Of a stretch of 64,000 bases of DNA, positions 37,321-51,300 are shown piece after piece. The translations under genes were made by a program, and so were the position numbers. Position 1 is the stretch's first letter; every line of letters begins with the position of its first letter. Under the pieces are notes generated by a model, which was given only the letters and a program-made list of their open reading frames with translations, searched no databases and had not been told where the DNA came from. Source of the stretch: Chaunax sp. Z400 (taxonomy: Eukaryota; Chordata; Actinopteri; Lophiiformes; Chaunacidae). The stretch spans positions 4,255,546 through 4,319,545 of the forward strand of contig CM075187.1 of NCBI GenBank assembly GCA_037577475.1, written 5' to 3'.

Positions 37321-39619
37321 TTTTTGCTCTTATTCGTAGGGCTATTTAGCCATCTAGATGGTTGTGGTGAGAATTGGCGAGGTTTGGAGACGTTAGCCAT
37401 GGAGGTCTCTGCTTTCACTCCAATGCAATGTAGATGACACTGCTGGATATAATTCAAATAGCTTGTTGTGAGCAGTTTCATGTTTCTACTGAACATCCCT
37501 GCATCACCACGCGGAACGAGAAGGGCCCCATCACACCAAAACAATTTTATTTATTTATTTAATGAGATGGATAAATAGAACCTTAACTAAGACTCGTTTG
37601 GGGTGAACTGTCCCTTTAGTAGGTGCCATATTTAAATGTGTGAAAGAAAAAAGTGAAAGACAGTAATAAGGAGTAAATCATGCCTACATTTGTCGACTCA
37701 GCAGGGACATTAAATGAGAAGTTGATCCTCAGAAGAACAGATGGTTGAAAGCATTACAGGCCTCCTTAGAGCCTGTTGTTGTTTTCTCTTATATTTTAGG
37801 TGTCACCTGAATTTCCTGTTTTCTGTTTTGTAAATTAAGAAACATTTACCATACACTTAGGCATGAAAGGAAGGAATTTGTGCATAAAGATGAACCAGAC
37901 TGCAGGAAATTAAGTATTAGACATTCAAAATCTCCTGGATGAGGACCCCCAGACGGCCTACCTGATATGCCCCCCTCCCCTTGGGTTAGAATGAAACCTA
38001 TGCCCTTGGTACCAGTTCTGAACCTGGATATTTTACTTTCTGCACAGATCTTGAATTTCTCTTTGACATTAGAGCCACCGACCACAGGCCCACACATGTC
38101 ACTGCAGAATGTGAAGGAGCAGCTGTTGTATCTTTCTATGGCATGTAACCCACATGTGAATCAAGGTTTTGTCAACTAGGTCTTGCTTCTTTTTTTTTTA
38201 GTGAGTCTATAGATGACTCATAGCTCAAACTCTAAATTAGTAAATTTGACATTTGATTTTGGTCTCAAATAAGTCTGTAGTTAAAGTTGTGAATGGAGAG
38301 TAAATTCAAAAGGGGAAAAAAAAGACTTTTTTTCTAGTCCTCGATTGATGTTCCAGATCACCGGGGGAGTCGAAACTGTAGACCAGCCAAGACCCTCCTG
38401 TCTGAGAATCTTGGGCTGTTTTATAATACATTAAACAACCTGAGTTGCTGCCAAGCCAGACGAAAAAGAAGAACAATTAATAAAAAGGAAATATTTCCCT
38501 TCTCTTCTTTCACAGTGTAAGATTTAAACTGAAAATATATGTGCTCCATTTCAGTTTTTCAACTATTTCTTTCGTTGTTGATGGTAAATTATCGCATTAA
38601 TTTTAAACCGACACTTGCAAACACCCATGCCTCACAATAATTATTGTTTGTCCTATGGATGAATCCATTTAGTGTTCCATGATAATGTTATAGTTTGTCT
38701 AACATTATAAATTCTGAATATAAAGTCACAGAAGGCAATATAAGCCTAGTAACGCTTATAAAAAAAAAAGAGCTAGTTTCTTGCTGTTCTGTGAAAAATT
38801 GCGTCTGGGTTGCAAAGGTTATTTAGTCTTTTATAGGAAAAAAGCACAGTGTGTTATAGCTGAGGAAACATTTACAGCCACAGAACCCTGAGAAATGTCT
38901 ATAATTTCACCCGGATTATGAAAACATTGATGGTATAGATATGCATTTCCCACATGAATATCAACATCTTTTCAGCAGCAGCACCTTGGAAACTGTTCTG
39001 GACGAAAAGTGCTGACCTGAGTCATCAGGGACGGACTTGGCGTTGGCCACAGGTGAAGGCTGATGGTGAATGATTGGGTGGTGGCTGCAGCATAGCTTTG
39101 AGGCCACTTCTATCATACATAAGTGAGTTTTACCCTGAGGCGTTAAAATATGAATGTGGGCCTGAAAGAAAAATGAAAGTGAAGCCAATTGTGGGACTTT
39201 GCATTGATTTTCTGATTCTCATTAACCCATTTTAGAAATGTCCTTCTTGGAGGATGGCGAGGGAATTGTTGGCCTGGAATTCAAGTCCAGCACAGCGCAC
39301 TGTTTTAATGTCATTATATTCAACACACTTAAAACAGGACACACAGAAGGGTGTAAAAAAATAAAATCTGGTCAAGAAATGACTTCTTGTAGATTTACTA
39401 GATGAACTTTATCCTTCATTCTGAAAAGCCATTAGCTTCCACCAAGTTGTTTGTAATCTTATAAAAATGAGGTTAAAGATCATTAATTCTCTGAGGTCTG
39501 AGGGAATTTTCTCAATTTTTAAATATATATTCTTAAATTCACCTTTTTAATCTACTCCTATACAACACAAAACCTCGTTCTTTATCAAAATTGACATTTT
39601 ATATTCCACTTGTCCAAGA

Positions 39620-40345
39620 ACAAAGAGATCATTTGACCCCATGTTCTTCTGCTTATCCTGGTCCGGGTTGTGGGGGCAGCAGTCCTCTCCGTCCTCTCAG
39701 TCCCTCTCCCCAGCCTCCTCCTCCAGCTCTTCTGAGGATACACAAAGGCGTTCCCGAGCCAACCGAGAGATATAATCCCTCCAACGCCTCCTGGGTCTAC
39801 CCCTGGGGTCTCCTCTCAGTGGGACACGCCCGGAATACCTCCCCAGGGAGGCGTCCGGGGGGGCATCCTAACCAAATGCCTGAACCACCTCAGCTGACTC
39901 CTCTTGATGTAGGGGAGCAGCGGCTCAACTCTGAGACCCTCCTGAATGACTGAGCTCCTCACCCTATCTCTTAAGGGTGAGCCCACGGACACCCTGCGGA
40001 CACCCTTCGCCTTGTAGCTTAGCTCCCTTTTCACCACAACAGACCGGTACAGTACCACAGCAGACCTGTCTATCAATCTCCCCCTCCATTCCTCCCTCAC
40101 TCGAGAACAAGACCACGAGATACTTCCAATCAACCCTTTTCCGACTGACAACCGTGGCCTCAGACTTGGAGGTGTTGATTCTCATCCCAGCTCAGCAGCA
40201 AACTGTCCCAGTGACAGCCGGAGGTTCCGGCATGATGAAGCTAACAGGACCACATCATCCGCATATAAAGCAGCAGAGAAGCGATCCTGAGTCCACCCTA
40301 CCAGACGCCCTCCGCCTCCTGGCTGTGGTTGAAATGGGTTTACTA
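39620..40345 (-). mobile_element. degenerate LINE reverse-transcriptase C-terminal fragment
   Basis: On the minus strand two open pieces read MRINTSKSEATVVSRKRVDW with YLVVLFSSEGGMEGEIDRQV, and LRDRVRSSVIQEGL with EPLLPYIKRSQLRWFRHLVR. These match the region after the catalytic core of a non-LTR retrotransposon reverse transcriptase widespread in fish genomes (SKSEAMVLSRKR, KYLGVLFTSEG and RSQLRWLGHLVRMP in typical copies). Frame shifts and an internal deletion separate the pieces, so the copy is dead. No 5' part was found nearby. I do not assign a clade. Confidence 0.75.
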
Positions 40346-41459
40346 AAGTCTTAGGATCACAGAGGCGGTGGAATGTTTTAATAAAGTAGTAGATGAATGT
40401 CTAAAATAACATCATGTTTTGAGTAGGAGTGTCCGTCACTCTACTGTCAGCAAATGTTAGAGGGACTACGATAAAACTGGCCTGAATGACTTCATACTAC
40501 TTACGAAGTTTCATGTTATGTCCACAAATGAAAACTGAGAAAATTGAATATTTGTTATGTGTAAAAATCACAGAAAAAAACCCATGTGATTCCACCAATC
40601 CACACACCAGGAGGCAGATGACGAACATGTGGAGCCCTCCTCTTCACGTCCTTCAGGTTCTTGTGCGTCAGAAGAGAGTCTACAGATTCCAGCAACATTC
40701 AGACATTCAGAGATATTAATAGAAAAAAAAAACCAAAAATGCACAAGTGCATCCAATGACCTCGGAGTGTTACCATCACACAGTAGCAATAAGATGAGAA
40801 AATACGAGACGAGCAACATTTCAAGATCACAAAATAAGTAAAATGACTCAAAGTGATGAATAACAGAAACCTTTCATGGAAACAAAAACAGGTTGTCACA
40901 GACAGATGGCACCAAAGAATAAATGACGCTGACTTAAAGGCTCCAAAACTGCAATCAACACAAAACTCTTCAGAGTGAAACCTTTTTCTTTTATTATGTT
41001 TGTTTGTTTGTTTTTGCTGATGGCAGGACAAAAGAGATGACGTCCTCCCCTCTATCCCCGCACCCCCTTCAGCTCTGAGTGGAGTATCCATGTTAGATCA
41101 ATCCATCAATGCCCTGCTGCCTCATTCTCTTCCTGCTCTCTTCAGTTTCTAGAAGTACCAACATCTTGAATGGAAATGTCAGTCTGCCGCCCTGTGAAGG
41201 TGCTCTTGTGCTCCACTAATACAGCATGTTCTGCAGTAATGACTCATAAACCTGCTTTTTTGAAAACCACACGACAACAATAATCTGTGTGAGTGCCTGA
41301 TAAGGTCTGAAGCTCGTCCCGTTCACCTCCAAGTATCCAAGGAGAATGCATGGCTGCCTTTCTAAAAAATGGATTGCGAAGTGTGTAGGTTGTGCTCAGG
41401 GAGTTGTGTGCATACATCCCTGATGATGTGCAGATGCAGATTTGTATTGACTATATCCT

Positions 41460-42240
41460 CTCAGTTCTGTGAGGAGGAGACGCGGGCTTCTAAATCGGTC
41501 CTCTCCTCCCCCATATGAAACAGGAGAGCTCCTGCTGGCTGTATGACTTAGGATGATCAGGCAGATGAGTTGATTGCTCTCCTTCTGGTCTTTCCCGTTG
41601 TCATCTCACACATGATCTGCTACTATTCATGCCTACTTGTACGCCGCTGAGCGGTTGCCTGCACAGCTCTTGGCGCCGCTCTTGCAGGCTGCCACGTCTG
41701 AAAGCGTCGAGGCACCGAGGCTTTGTGACATTTTTGGGGAGGAAGTGAGGAAGAAAAACACGGGAAAATATCCCCTTGACTGAGTCACCTTATATGGGGG
41801 GAAAGCACGTAAAAGATGACTGTTGCACAGAGTCAGAGTCATCGATGACGCAGATTAGTCACATTTATAACCTCACCAGCATAGACGATGACAGTCTTGA
41901 GGGTCACAGTGATGTCATAAGTGCAGGATTACAACATTTCTGGATGAGATAGTCCATTTTAATTGGTCTTTCTGAATATGTGCATTTTGAAACAACCCAC
42001 GCTGACCAACACTTCTCTTTGTCTGAAGCAGCCAAGCCTATACTGACAGCTCATTATGAGGAAAGTGTCTACGCGGCTTTAGACTCTTTCCTGAATGCTA
42101 ATTGGATTGCCACCAGAGTCCATTTCTGTGATGCGGTAACATTCATCCCAGCACCACAGAGCTCTGACTTGTCTGAGTCAGTGAAGTCTGAATGCCCCCC
42201 CATCTGTCTCCCTCCATCCACCTCTCCAGGACAACTGTGT
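41460..42240. other. candidate regulatory, repeat-free non-coding block
   Basis: This is a stretch of complex sequence with no good open frame and no match to the repeats seen elsewhere in the window. It includes TGACGCAG near 41846, homeodomain-type GCTAATTGGATTG near 42099 and TGAGTCAGTG (AP-1-like) near 42174. Assignment as conserved non-coding DNA is a guess from texture. Confidence 0.2.
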
Positions 42241-43869
42241 TAGACAAACGCGGGATTATTCATTCTGGCAAGTGAAGGAGGGCCTCGGTGTGGATGGTAT
42301 TGAACCGTCAGGCTGCTGCCGACAGGTGGAAAAAGACAATTGCTCCCTGAGGACTGTGTTGCCACTGAAGGAAGGAAAAGCCCACGCCCAGAGCGTCTAT
42401 TGATAGCACGCTGAATTTGTTACTGAACGAATCCCACGGGCAGTGCAGAGCTCAGAAGCTATGCAGCCTGATGTTAAGCAGCACAAGAAGAGCAGCTGGG
42501 TGAGGGAGACGGCGACACACCCCACCTCTTCTCTCCCTCCTTCGCTTTGTCCAAGGCTCTGTAGTGAAGCTGAACACAAGTGAGCCCTTATTGATTTTTC
42601 TTTACACTGATCATTATGCATTCCTTACCGTTGTCTCTCACCAACACAGAATGTCAGAATCTGCACGCCCCGCATCCTGCACCATCGCAGGCCTTGACGT
42701 CTGAGGCTCCGGAGAGGGTTTTACCTCCTCTTGTTGCTCCTTTTCGGAGCCCCGCTGCTCCTCTCTTGACTGTTCCTTCCCCTCAGGACATACACTGCTA
42801 TATCCTCTGGCCTGTGACTGCTGCAGCATCGCTCCATGTATTGTCTGGCGGAGACTTGAAGCAGCTCTAAGTCAATTACAGACACACACAGAGAGACTGA
42901 GCAGACTTGCCCATGGGCACTCGCCTCAGTGATTCCTCTTGACATCTTTGTATCATCTTTACTGTGGCGCCCTGAGATTAAATCAGTCATCACGCTGGCC
43001 TGGATTCTCAGCGTTGTTTGTGCACCATGGAAGCTGCAGACTCTCCTGCCATCATGTATACTTTAAATACTTTGATGACACAGCCATCTTTCGATAACTT
43101 CCTCCAGATAACACGTGACCACACTTCCCAGTCCCACCAGCATGTTGAAGGGGGTGAGAATCTTCGTCTTCGAGCAGCATAAAGTGAATAATCTGAAACA
43201 CTGGAGATGAAGACTCTTAATCATCCTTCAAATTCACCTCCTCCTCCTGCTATATGGAACCATCTGCTTCTTTGATATGTGTTGAGTCATAAACTAGAAG
43301 GCCTTCCTAAGTTTCACTTACAGCTGCTAAATAACTGGTCTTGCCACCCCCGCTTTGGAACGCACATGACATGACCCACACGCTACCAACTTCCACGTCA
43401 TTTCCCTCTGGTCAGTGATGTCCAGGAGGGCTCGCTTTGTCAGTACAGCATAGTTTGTGCTCGCATTTTACCGATCTGTTGTGTTTGCTTTGTCTTTGCT
43501 TCCTGTCTCTGCATATTGTTTGAATACGTCTGTGGAAACAGTTTTAGATAAAACAGGCATGGCGAGAGGAGATTGTACTGACTATAGGCTGTAAATCTGG
43601 CACCAGGAAATGCATCACATAATCACCTGATTGCAATTATTTGAGATACCTGCAATTATTTTTTTCATTGATGCTACAACTGCTTCCATTCCTCTGGATG
43701 AAAACAGCTGGATGAAAGAGAAATTTAATATCTCCATCACTATTTTCATGACGTTTTCCCACTTTTTGACTGTTGCTCGTTAATGACGTCATCTACTGTT
43801 ATGAGTGGAGGATTAAATTAGCCTGTAGTGCCACCCACTTAACTTTTCGATCATCATGTGTAGGCGTGA

Positions 43870-44350
43870 ACATCATTATTATTATTATTTACCTTTATTT
43901 TACCAGGAAAATCAATTGAGAACAGCTTCTCATTTACAATGATGACCTGGCAAGAGGCCCCAGCAGAAATAAAAACAAAACAAAAAACAAAACAAAAAAA
44001 CAGTACGCATGAATCCAAGACACACATCCAATGAGGTAGAGACAATGAAGTTAAAAACAGCCTAAATAACTACTAGCAATATATAGAGAGAGGAGAAGGG
44101 GAATTAACATGTACAACAGTCAACTAGGGACTGTTGCAGTTTCCGCTTAAAGATATGGAATGATGGAAGAGCTGAAAGTTTAAGGGAGTTTAGGAGAGAG
44201 TTCCAGGCATTTGCTGCTGCAAAACGAAAGGAATTCTGGCCAAAGACAGTGCGGGCCTTGGGAATAGACAAAGTAATGAGATCACATCATGGATCATTTA
44301 GTGGCAAAGCCAAACAGCACAGCACAATAACTCCCAATAACTTGCATTAG
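43870..44350 (+). repeat. probable dispersed repeat of unknown class
   Basis: It opens with an ATT-triplet run and TTACCTTTATTTTACCAGGA. It continues through GACCTGGCAAGAGGCCCCAG, an AAC/AAAAC-rich tract, ACAGTCAACTAGGGACTGTT and AAACGAAAGGAATTCTGGCC. I know this kind of block as recurrent in fish intergenic DNA, but only one copy is in the window, so repeat status is from memory of the pattern rather than shown here. Confidence 0.4.
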
Positions 44351-44514
44351 TGGTCAAAACCGGTTATACCACAAATATACCACAAAAAAACATATACCAA
44401 CATGATGAACTGCCCTCTCAGATGCCCTTCTAGTGGAGAAATGTGATGTCGTATAGGCTGCCTTACATTCTGGAAAATTAATTGACCTCCATGTGGCTTA
44501 AGATGGTTAAATAG

Positions 44515-44805
44515 TTCATAGGTACCTCCTCCAAGAAGGTGATGCTGTCACAGGCATTAATTTGTCGGAATTACACAAAAACTACTGGACGGATTTTCAT
44601 GAAAATTGATGGGAAAGTGGGGCATAAAGGGGGGGGGGATCAATGATTTTTTTTTTTTTTATTATACTATACTTGAACAGAACCTTGAGGACAGCCATTT
44701 TGACGGCTCCTCTTGTTGGAATGTGGATGAGGGTTTAATTACGTTTAATTAAAAAGGTCTGATGGGCCTTGGCGGAGGTCTGTACTCTACTGAGTGCTCT
44801 TCTAG
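44515..44805 (+). repeat. dispersed two-module repeat, copy E
   Basis: It has CCTCCTCCAAGAAGGTGATG, then ATTACACAAAAACTACTGGA running on as CGGATTTTCATGAAA, and ends CTTGGCGGAGGTCTGTACTC TACTGAGTGC. A G9 and a T14-type homopolymer sit inside it. Confidence 0.75.
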
Positions 44806-45387
44806 TTGTCTGTTTTTATTGCAGGTGCAGTAGTTATAAGATATGAGTCACATAATAAAACATTATTACTCTTCACCAGGATTTGTATGATCCACTACAA
44901 ATACACCCAGACTTTCTGCAAGCTGGTGATTTTTACTTTTCTGGAAACTACAATTCATTCTTATTTATTTATTTGTTTATTTGTTTATTTGGTGGTCTTA
45001 TTACGGTCGTCACTAATGAGAAGCCATCGTTGCTATTCTTTTGTGGAGCCCTACATCACTGAGTAGCAATAAAGGAAGTGTATCTGGTGACTATAGAAAC
45101 ATTTAAGGTCAGCAGTGTCCTGGCTCGTAAATTTGTGCAGGATGTCCTGCTGGAATGAGAGAGCAGCCACGGTAGCAGTTTAGTCAATGCTGCATGAGGT
45201 GGAAATGGAGGATGGTGAAAAGTGTGGACACAAGTCAGAATCTACTCATGAATCTTCTGACTCTACGTAACAACACCGTTAATTCCCATCCAAATAAATG
45301 GCTAATTTCAGGCCATTTCGTTTCAGATTGTTTGATTATTTCGTGCTGAATTCATTTCTGTCCACCTGCAGACCGTGACAGTACAGC

Positions 45388-48300
45388 ATGACGGACACGG
45401 TGATGAGCAGCAGCTCGGATCGTTGGGTGTCCAACGACAGGCAGAGGAGCATGCACGCTAGGTAAGTGCGACAGTCATAACCATTTCAGATAGTTAACAT
45501 TCTCTAAAAATCAACCCTCTGCTGTGCTCTCTCTCTTTTGTTTCACCTGCATCCCTCTGATCTGTGCCACAGTGATAAAGAGCAGTAAGTAGATGAACTC
45601 AACCTCTCTTATCTGCGTCACATGCTCTATATCTGCTCTCTAAATGTTCAGAAAATCCTGCAATGTGTTCCTCCCCGTTCATTTGTTTTTGTTTGCTTGG
45701 TTAATTTGAAACGTTAAATGCAGAGATTGTGTGCAAATGTGTTGAATTGGACATCATTTAGTAAGATGACACAAGCAGTGTAACCTCAACTGGAGAATAT
45801 ATTTGGCTGACAGGGGCAACTGGAGCATGCAGCCTGGCCCTGGTTCTGGTCCAGACCTGACAGATGAAGAGAAAGAGATTATAAACAGTGTGATCGCTCG
45901 TGCTGAGAAAATGGAGGCCATGGAGCAGGAGAGGATCGGGTGAGGGATTGTAAATCACGCTGTTTGATGTGTGCATATAGAAGCACCTGAGACATGTGCA
46001 CCTGGGATAATCAGCACTGTCAGTTAAAGACAGAGCTCATCCTGTGCTTCTGCAGGCGCTTGATAAACCGCCTGGATGACATGAAGAAGACCGTCTGCGG
46101 GGATGGAATGTCTCGCTGTTTGGTGTGTGGGGAGCAGCTGGGCTCACCTGGGGCCAACTCAGTGGTGTGTGAGGACTGCAAAAAGGTGAGCCAGACACAC
46201 CCCTATATGAGATCAAATAAATGGCCACGGTTTTTGCGTTGTAAGTTTCGTCAAGCAGCTTCTAAACTCTGTTTTCTCTTGCTGTGCAGAGCATGTGCAC
46301 CAAGTGTGGCACGCAGTGCAGCAGTCGGCCACGCGCTGTTTGGCTTTGCAAGATCTGCAGAGAGCAGCGAGAGGTAAGGGATTCACACCTGTGAACAAAA
46401 ATGTGTGTTGGAACACTGGTGACTCTTTCCTGTTTTCCCAGGTGTGGAAGAGGTCTGGTGCCTGGTTCTTCAAAGGTTTTCCGAAGCATTTCCTGCCATC
46501 GCCCATGCCATTATCTAAAACAAAAGAGAAGGATGGCCAGGATGGACCAGCAAAGCCCCAGGGGCCACCACCCTCTGAGCCCAGGGAGCCAGTAACCCAA
46601 CCACCAGCACCAGGTAGATGCAGTCATGGTTTGCACCTTTGGCTTTCATCAGTGTCAGGTGCTGTTTTAAGTCAAATTTAGCCCCCCTTCCAATATATAT
46701 ATTGGAAGGGGGGAAGCAATATTTGGTTTTGGTATTCACTTTATAACATTCAGCATTTCTCCGTCGTGCTGTTTGTATTCGACTCACAAAGCCAGTGCAA
46801 AGCAAGGAAGGCTAATTAGCTTCCGGTCTGAAAAAACAAACAAACTCTATAACCAAGGTAACCATTGAAAGCTGAGGATATATATTTCCTGTCTCATATG
46901 TGGGCGTGGTCACCTCTCCCGCCCATCACGTGAGGAGTGCAGAAATCGCAGGTCCAGCCAGCTGATTGGTTGACTGTTTTAGGTGCCCTCCCACTGTATC
47001 CCTGCAGAAACATAAATATTATGGTAATTACGGTTTTGACAAGACAAGTAGACAAGACAAAGCAAATACCTTTCATTCCAGCTCCTCAGTCTCATTAGAT
47101 CAGCATCTGCACATAAGTTCTCTTGCATCTGCGCCTCTCATTCCTCTTGTCCAAACCACCAAACCTTTTTATCGGCTTCCCAAATTTGGCAGCGTCGCCC
47201 ACTGTTGCAGAGGAGAGGGATGAGGAGCTCCATTAAGCTGTGGGAAGGTGCATGCTGTGACATGGGATGAGCCTCTAGGAGCTGCTGGCATGATGGGTCC
47301 CATAATTCACTTCACACTTTTTAACGTGATTACCTGAGCAATGTGATTTCCCCCATGAAAGTGAGGGATAGCTCGAGCAGACAAACAGACCGTATAGCGG
47401 CTGCATGTACAGTGGCCGGCTGCCACAGCTCGTTGTAGCGTATGTAGGTCAATGCCTTTGCAATGAAAAGGCTGCAACTTCAAACGGATCTAAAGTGACT
47501 GGGGAGTTTTCCAGATTCCACTGCAGCAGGAGCCTGAAGTGGTGTGATTAAGCATGTCTCCCTCATGTATAGCATGTCTGTGTGTTCACTCTATCATGCT
47601 TGTTTTTAGGACCAGAGCCAAAAGTCCGTTCTGGTTACCCACCTGTGGCACCTAAACCACCAGTTGTGCGCATGGCCACGGGCGTGGCTGGCCCTGAAGA
47701 TGCAGGACAGGGCGGCCCAGTGGTGATGAAGAAGATGGTGCCCGTCCAGAGCTCCAGACCACAGCCTGCTGCATCAGCCATGCTGGCCCAGCAGGGTGAG
47801 AGTCAGCTGGGAAAAATCCTACACCCATATCCTTACAAAGAGTCCCAATCATTGACCAAATATTGCTTCTCCAGTGGTGCAGTCTTAATAACTAGATGTG
47901 ATTGTACGTCCAGTGGCAGGAGACGGAGGGGTTTATTCTTCTGGTGCAGTTCCTCTAGAGCAGAGAGCACCTCCTGCAGTAAGAGAGGAGCGGAGGCAGC
48001 CCGCTCCTTACAGTGCTCCTCCAGCCCGACAGCAGCCTCCACCAGCTGAGGAGGAGGAGGAAGCCAACGACTATGATTCGGATGAATCCAGTGAGTGTTC
48101 TCCCTTCTCTTAGAGTAAGGTGGCTGCGTTCAATATCACCTACATGTACAGTTTGCCATCAGTGATCACGTCATCTGGTGCCTTTACAGGTGAACGGCGC
48201 CAGATGCTCTGGGTCCTTTTTTTTCCTCAGAAAAAGTCAAACATATTGTCAAGCAGCTCACAGTATTGGGCATTGATTAGCATCATTTGGTAGCATCTCT

Positions 48301-51300
48301 GCTCCCCCTTCAAGAGTCTGAGTCATAACCGTGTTGATGCTTTTCGTCTGCTGGTGATAATTCATATCTATAAATTGTCCAATAGTCCGAGCAAAACAGC
48401 AACTATCATCCTGACAGCGCCTATCGAGTCGGGTAGAAAATGACAAATGATAAGCACCATTTGTTATCGAGGCATGATAATCAATATCCGAGAAACAAGG
48501 ATGCAGAGGAAGATGAGAATCAGAATCATTAAATCAATATTGATACATAAGCTGTGTAATTGTACGTTTTTTTTCATAAGTCCCATTTTAATCACGAGAA
48601 TGGTGCCACAGCATTTACGCTCTGCGCCTGCAGCATCAAACGGCCTTTATTCTCTCTCTGGGGGACTGGGTGTTAATTTATTTTATTGAGGTCCGGGAAT
48701 ACGGAGCTGTGCAAATAATTGGCAATACAACAGGGCTGACAGGCTATAGATTCCCCTTGTGTTTGGCCCAGTCCCCCTGTGTTGGGATTGAAAATGTGAG
48801 AAATAGCAATGGTTTCATGCGCCTTGTTCTCAATAGAGAAATGATGATGAGAATGGTTATTTCTGTAGTGATGACTGTTTTCAGAGGTCATATGTCCTTC
48901 AGCATTGTTGTTCTCCTGGTCGTTCCTGCTGAAGAAAAGTAATAAATAGTCAAATTAATGTAGACTTCCATTGGGCATGGTTACAATATTTTAAGCTATT
49001 TTGTAATGTAATATAGGTTATGCTCACATTACCAGGCTGAAATGACTCAATTCTGATTTTATTTGCCTTAATTTGACCCGAATCAGAATTTTTCAAAGCT
49101 GTGTGAACACAAAAATCTGATCGTTTCAAATCAGATTTGATTCACTTTCACATGTCGTCTTAGATGAGACTCAGAACTGATAGGAATCGATGTGGCTTTT
49201 TGCATGTATGCATGCTCTAAGTGCTGCCGTCATCGGCCAGCGGTGGCAGCGAGGCAAAATGAAAGGGAGAGGAGAGATGACAACAATGCAGATCATCAGA
49301 AGTGTTTGCCGTCCTCCAAAGCAAAATCTCATGCATACATTCACTACTAGCGCAGTTATTTCGGTTTGAATATCACGAGTTGTCTCATAAATATGAGTTT
49401 TTGTTGTTGTTGGTGATGCAGATGACTCTGCAAAAACTGATCAATGCTGTTTCAGAGGACAGATGTGTCCACATTAGTTTAGACATATCTGTGATAATAA
49501 AATTAATTAAGATGAGTTAATGCTGCTTTTAACCTCCACCAAGGACGTCATGTTTTCACCTGTTGGTTGGTTAGTTGGTTAGGTTTTGATTGTTAGCAGG
49601 ATTAAGTAAAAACTACTGGGTGGATTTCCATGAAACGTGGTGGAAGCATGGGTCAGGGGTCAGGAAAGAACCCATTACATTTTGGTGCAGACAAGGATAA
49701 AAGGGTGGATGCAGGAAATTGTGTTTGATATTGTGTGACAGGATGCTTTTTGACATTTTCTTTAATTGCACAAAAACTACTGAACCGATTCCCTCGAGAC
49801 TTTGTGGAGGAGTGAGGTATGAGTCAGGCTAGCTGGACATATATGTGTAGCACTGTGGGTTCAGTATCTTGCCCAAGTACGCTTCCACACGTAGACTGAC
49901 GATCCAACCACCTTCCTTTTTTTTTGTCCTGCATAAAATGTAAGAAATGTTGTATCCAGCGCCATCATGAGGTCACTTGTTTTTGATTCATGTTCAAATT
50001 AAATTCCCACCTGCATGTAATTTGCATTTAATGCTAAGTCAAATAGCATGGTATCACGTGTTAAATGGTGAATTTGGTAACAGTGATGCTAGCAAAGACG
50101 CTCCTCCACAGGAAATGTGTGCAGGCTTCATTTCACTCTTTCCTTCCAACTTTATTTTCTAAAGTCTTCCTTTGTGTCTGTGAGTGTTTATTAGATTTTG
50201 TTTATGTTATAATGAGACTTTCTGCTGTTTACTTCAGATAAAAAGGATGCTGTGAATGTTTCATGAATGAAGGTCAAGACGTACAGTAGATTTTTTTTTC
50301 TTCTTCCTTTCCATCCTGGCACTGATTCTGACGTCTATTTACAGCTTTAGAGTTGTTGTTTAATTACATGAGCATCTCTCCCTTTATTTATACTGTTGAT
50401 TATTCAAAAGCAGACTTGCTGTGTCTCTGTATTCTAATGCAATTACTGCTCTGGGCCTCTTTCAGCCACTCTGGGCTCTCTGGAGTTCGGTCTGCACTAC
50501 GAGCAGGAAAGCAACAGCCTCCACTGTAGCATCCTCAAAGCAAAGGTATTCTCCTCACTCTCTCACACAGAGGGACGATTACAATCAAGTGGTTTGTGTT
50601 AAAAAGCTCCTGAATGGCACTTTAGCTTAATTGCCCTCTGCTGTGCATGATGATGCGACGGACACGGTGCTCTGTTTCTACTCAGGGCCTGAAGCCCATG
50701 GACTCGAACGGACTGGCAGATCCTTACGTCAAGCTTCATCTGCTTCCAGGGGCCAGTAAGGTAAAAGATGCACCTTACTGACATCAGGCTTTTACTTTAA
50801 AAAAAAAAGACTTATTAACTTAATATCCTGCTAAACAAAAAAGGTGGTGATTTTAGATGCTTTGATGAGAGACCTTTCTGTTAGCTCAAGCCTGACACCT
50901 TGTGGTGGGGAGGATATTTGAAAATATTGTTAGATTAGAAACAAAGATTATGGCGAAGGTACCTTGTTGTACTGTTTTAGAGATTTGTAGAGATGCTGTG
51001 CACAAAACAGAGATGTTTGAGATCTTGTATAGTGGATACTTCCAATGAGATGTTTCCATTTCCTTGTCCTGATCTACCATGCATCTAACAGTCCAACAAG
51101 CTGCGCACAAAGACCCTGAGAAACACCCGCAACCCCGCATGGAATGAGACTCTCACCTACCACGGCCTGACAGATGAGGACATGCAGCGTAAAACCCTCA
51201 GGTGGATAAAACTTCAACCACTCCCTGAGCTGCATCAGCCCATGTGTTCATGTTTCAAACTGAATCTACCCTCGGTTGACTCTTTTCATGATGTCACAGA

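Larger units (their letters stand above)
33107..45371 (+). other. long non-coding interval, probable rph3a intron 1 and upstream region
   Basis: I see no coding exon in these 12 kb on either strand. The open frames are short and unlike any family. It holds a (CT)15 microsatellite, a LINE reverse-transcriptase fragment, copies of dispersed repeats and some repeat-free stretches that could be regulatory. Human RPH3A also has non-coding 5' exons far upstream of its start codon, which fits an intronic reading of this interval. Confidence 0.5.

Noticed and set aside
38975..39005. REST/RE1-like site CAGCACCTTGGAAACTG upstream of rph3a
   Set aside because: The CAGCACC half fits, but the second half (GGAAAC instead of GGACAG) does not. 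The match is too weak to list for a neuronal gene.
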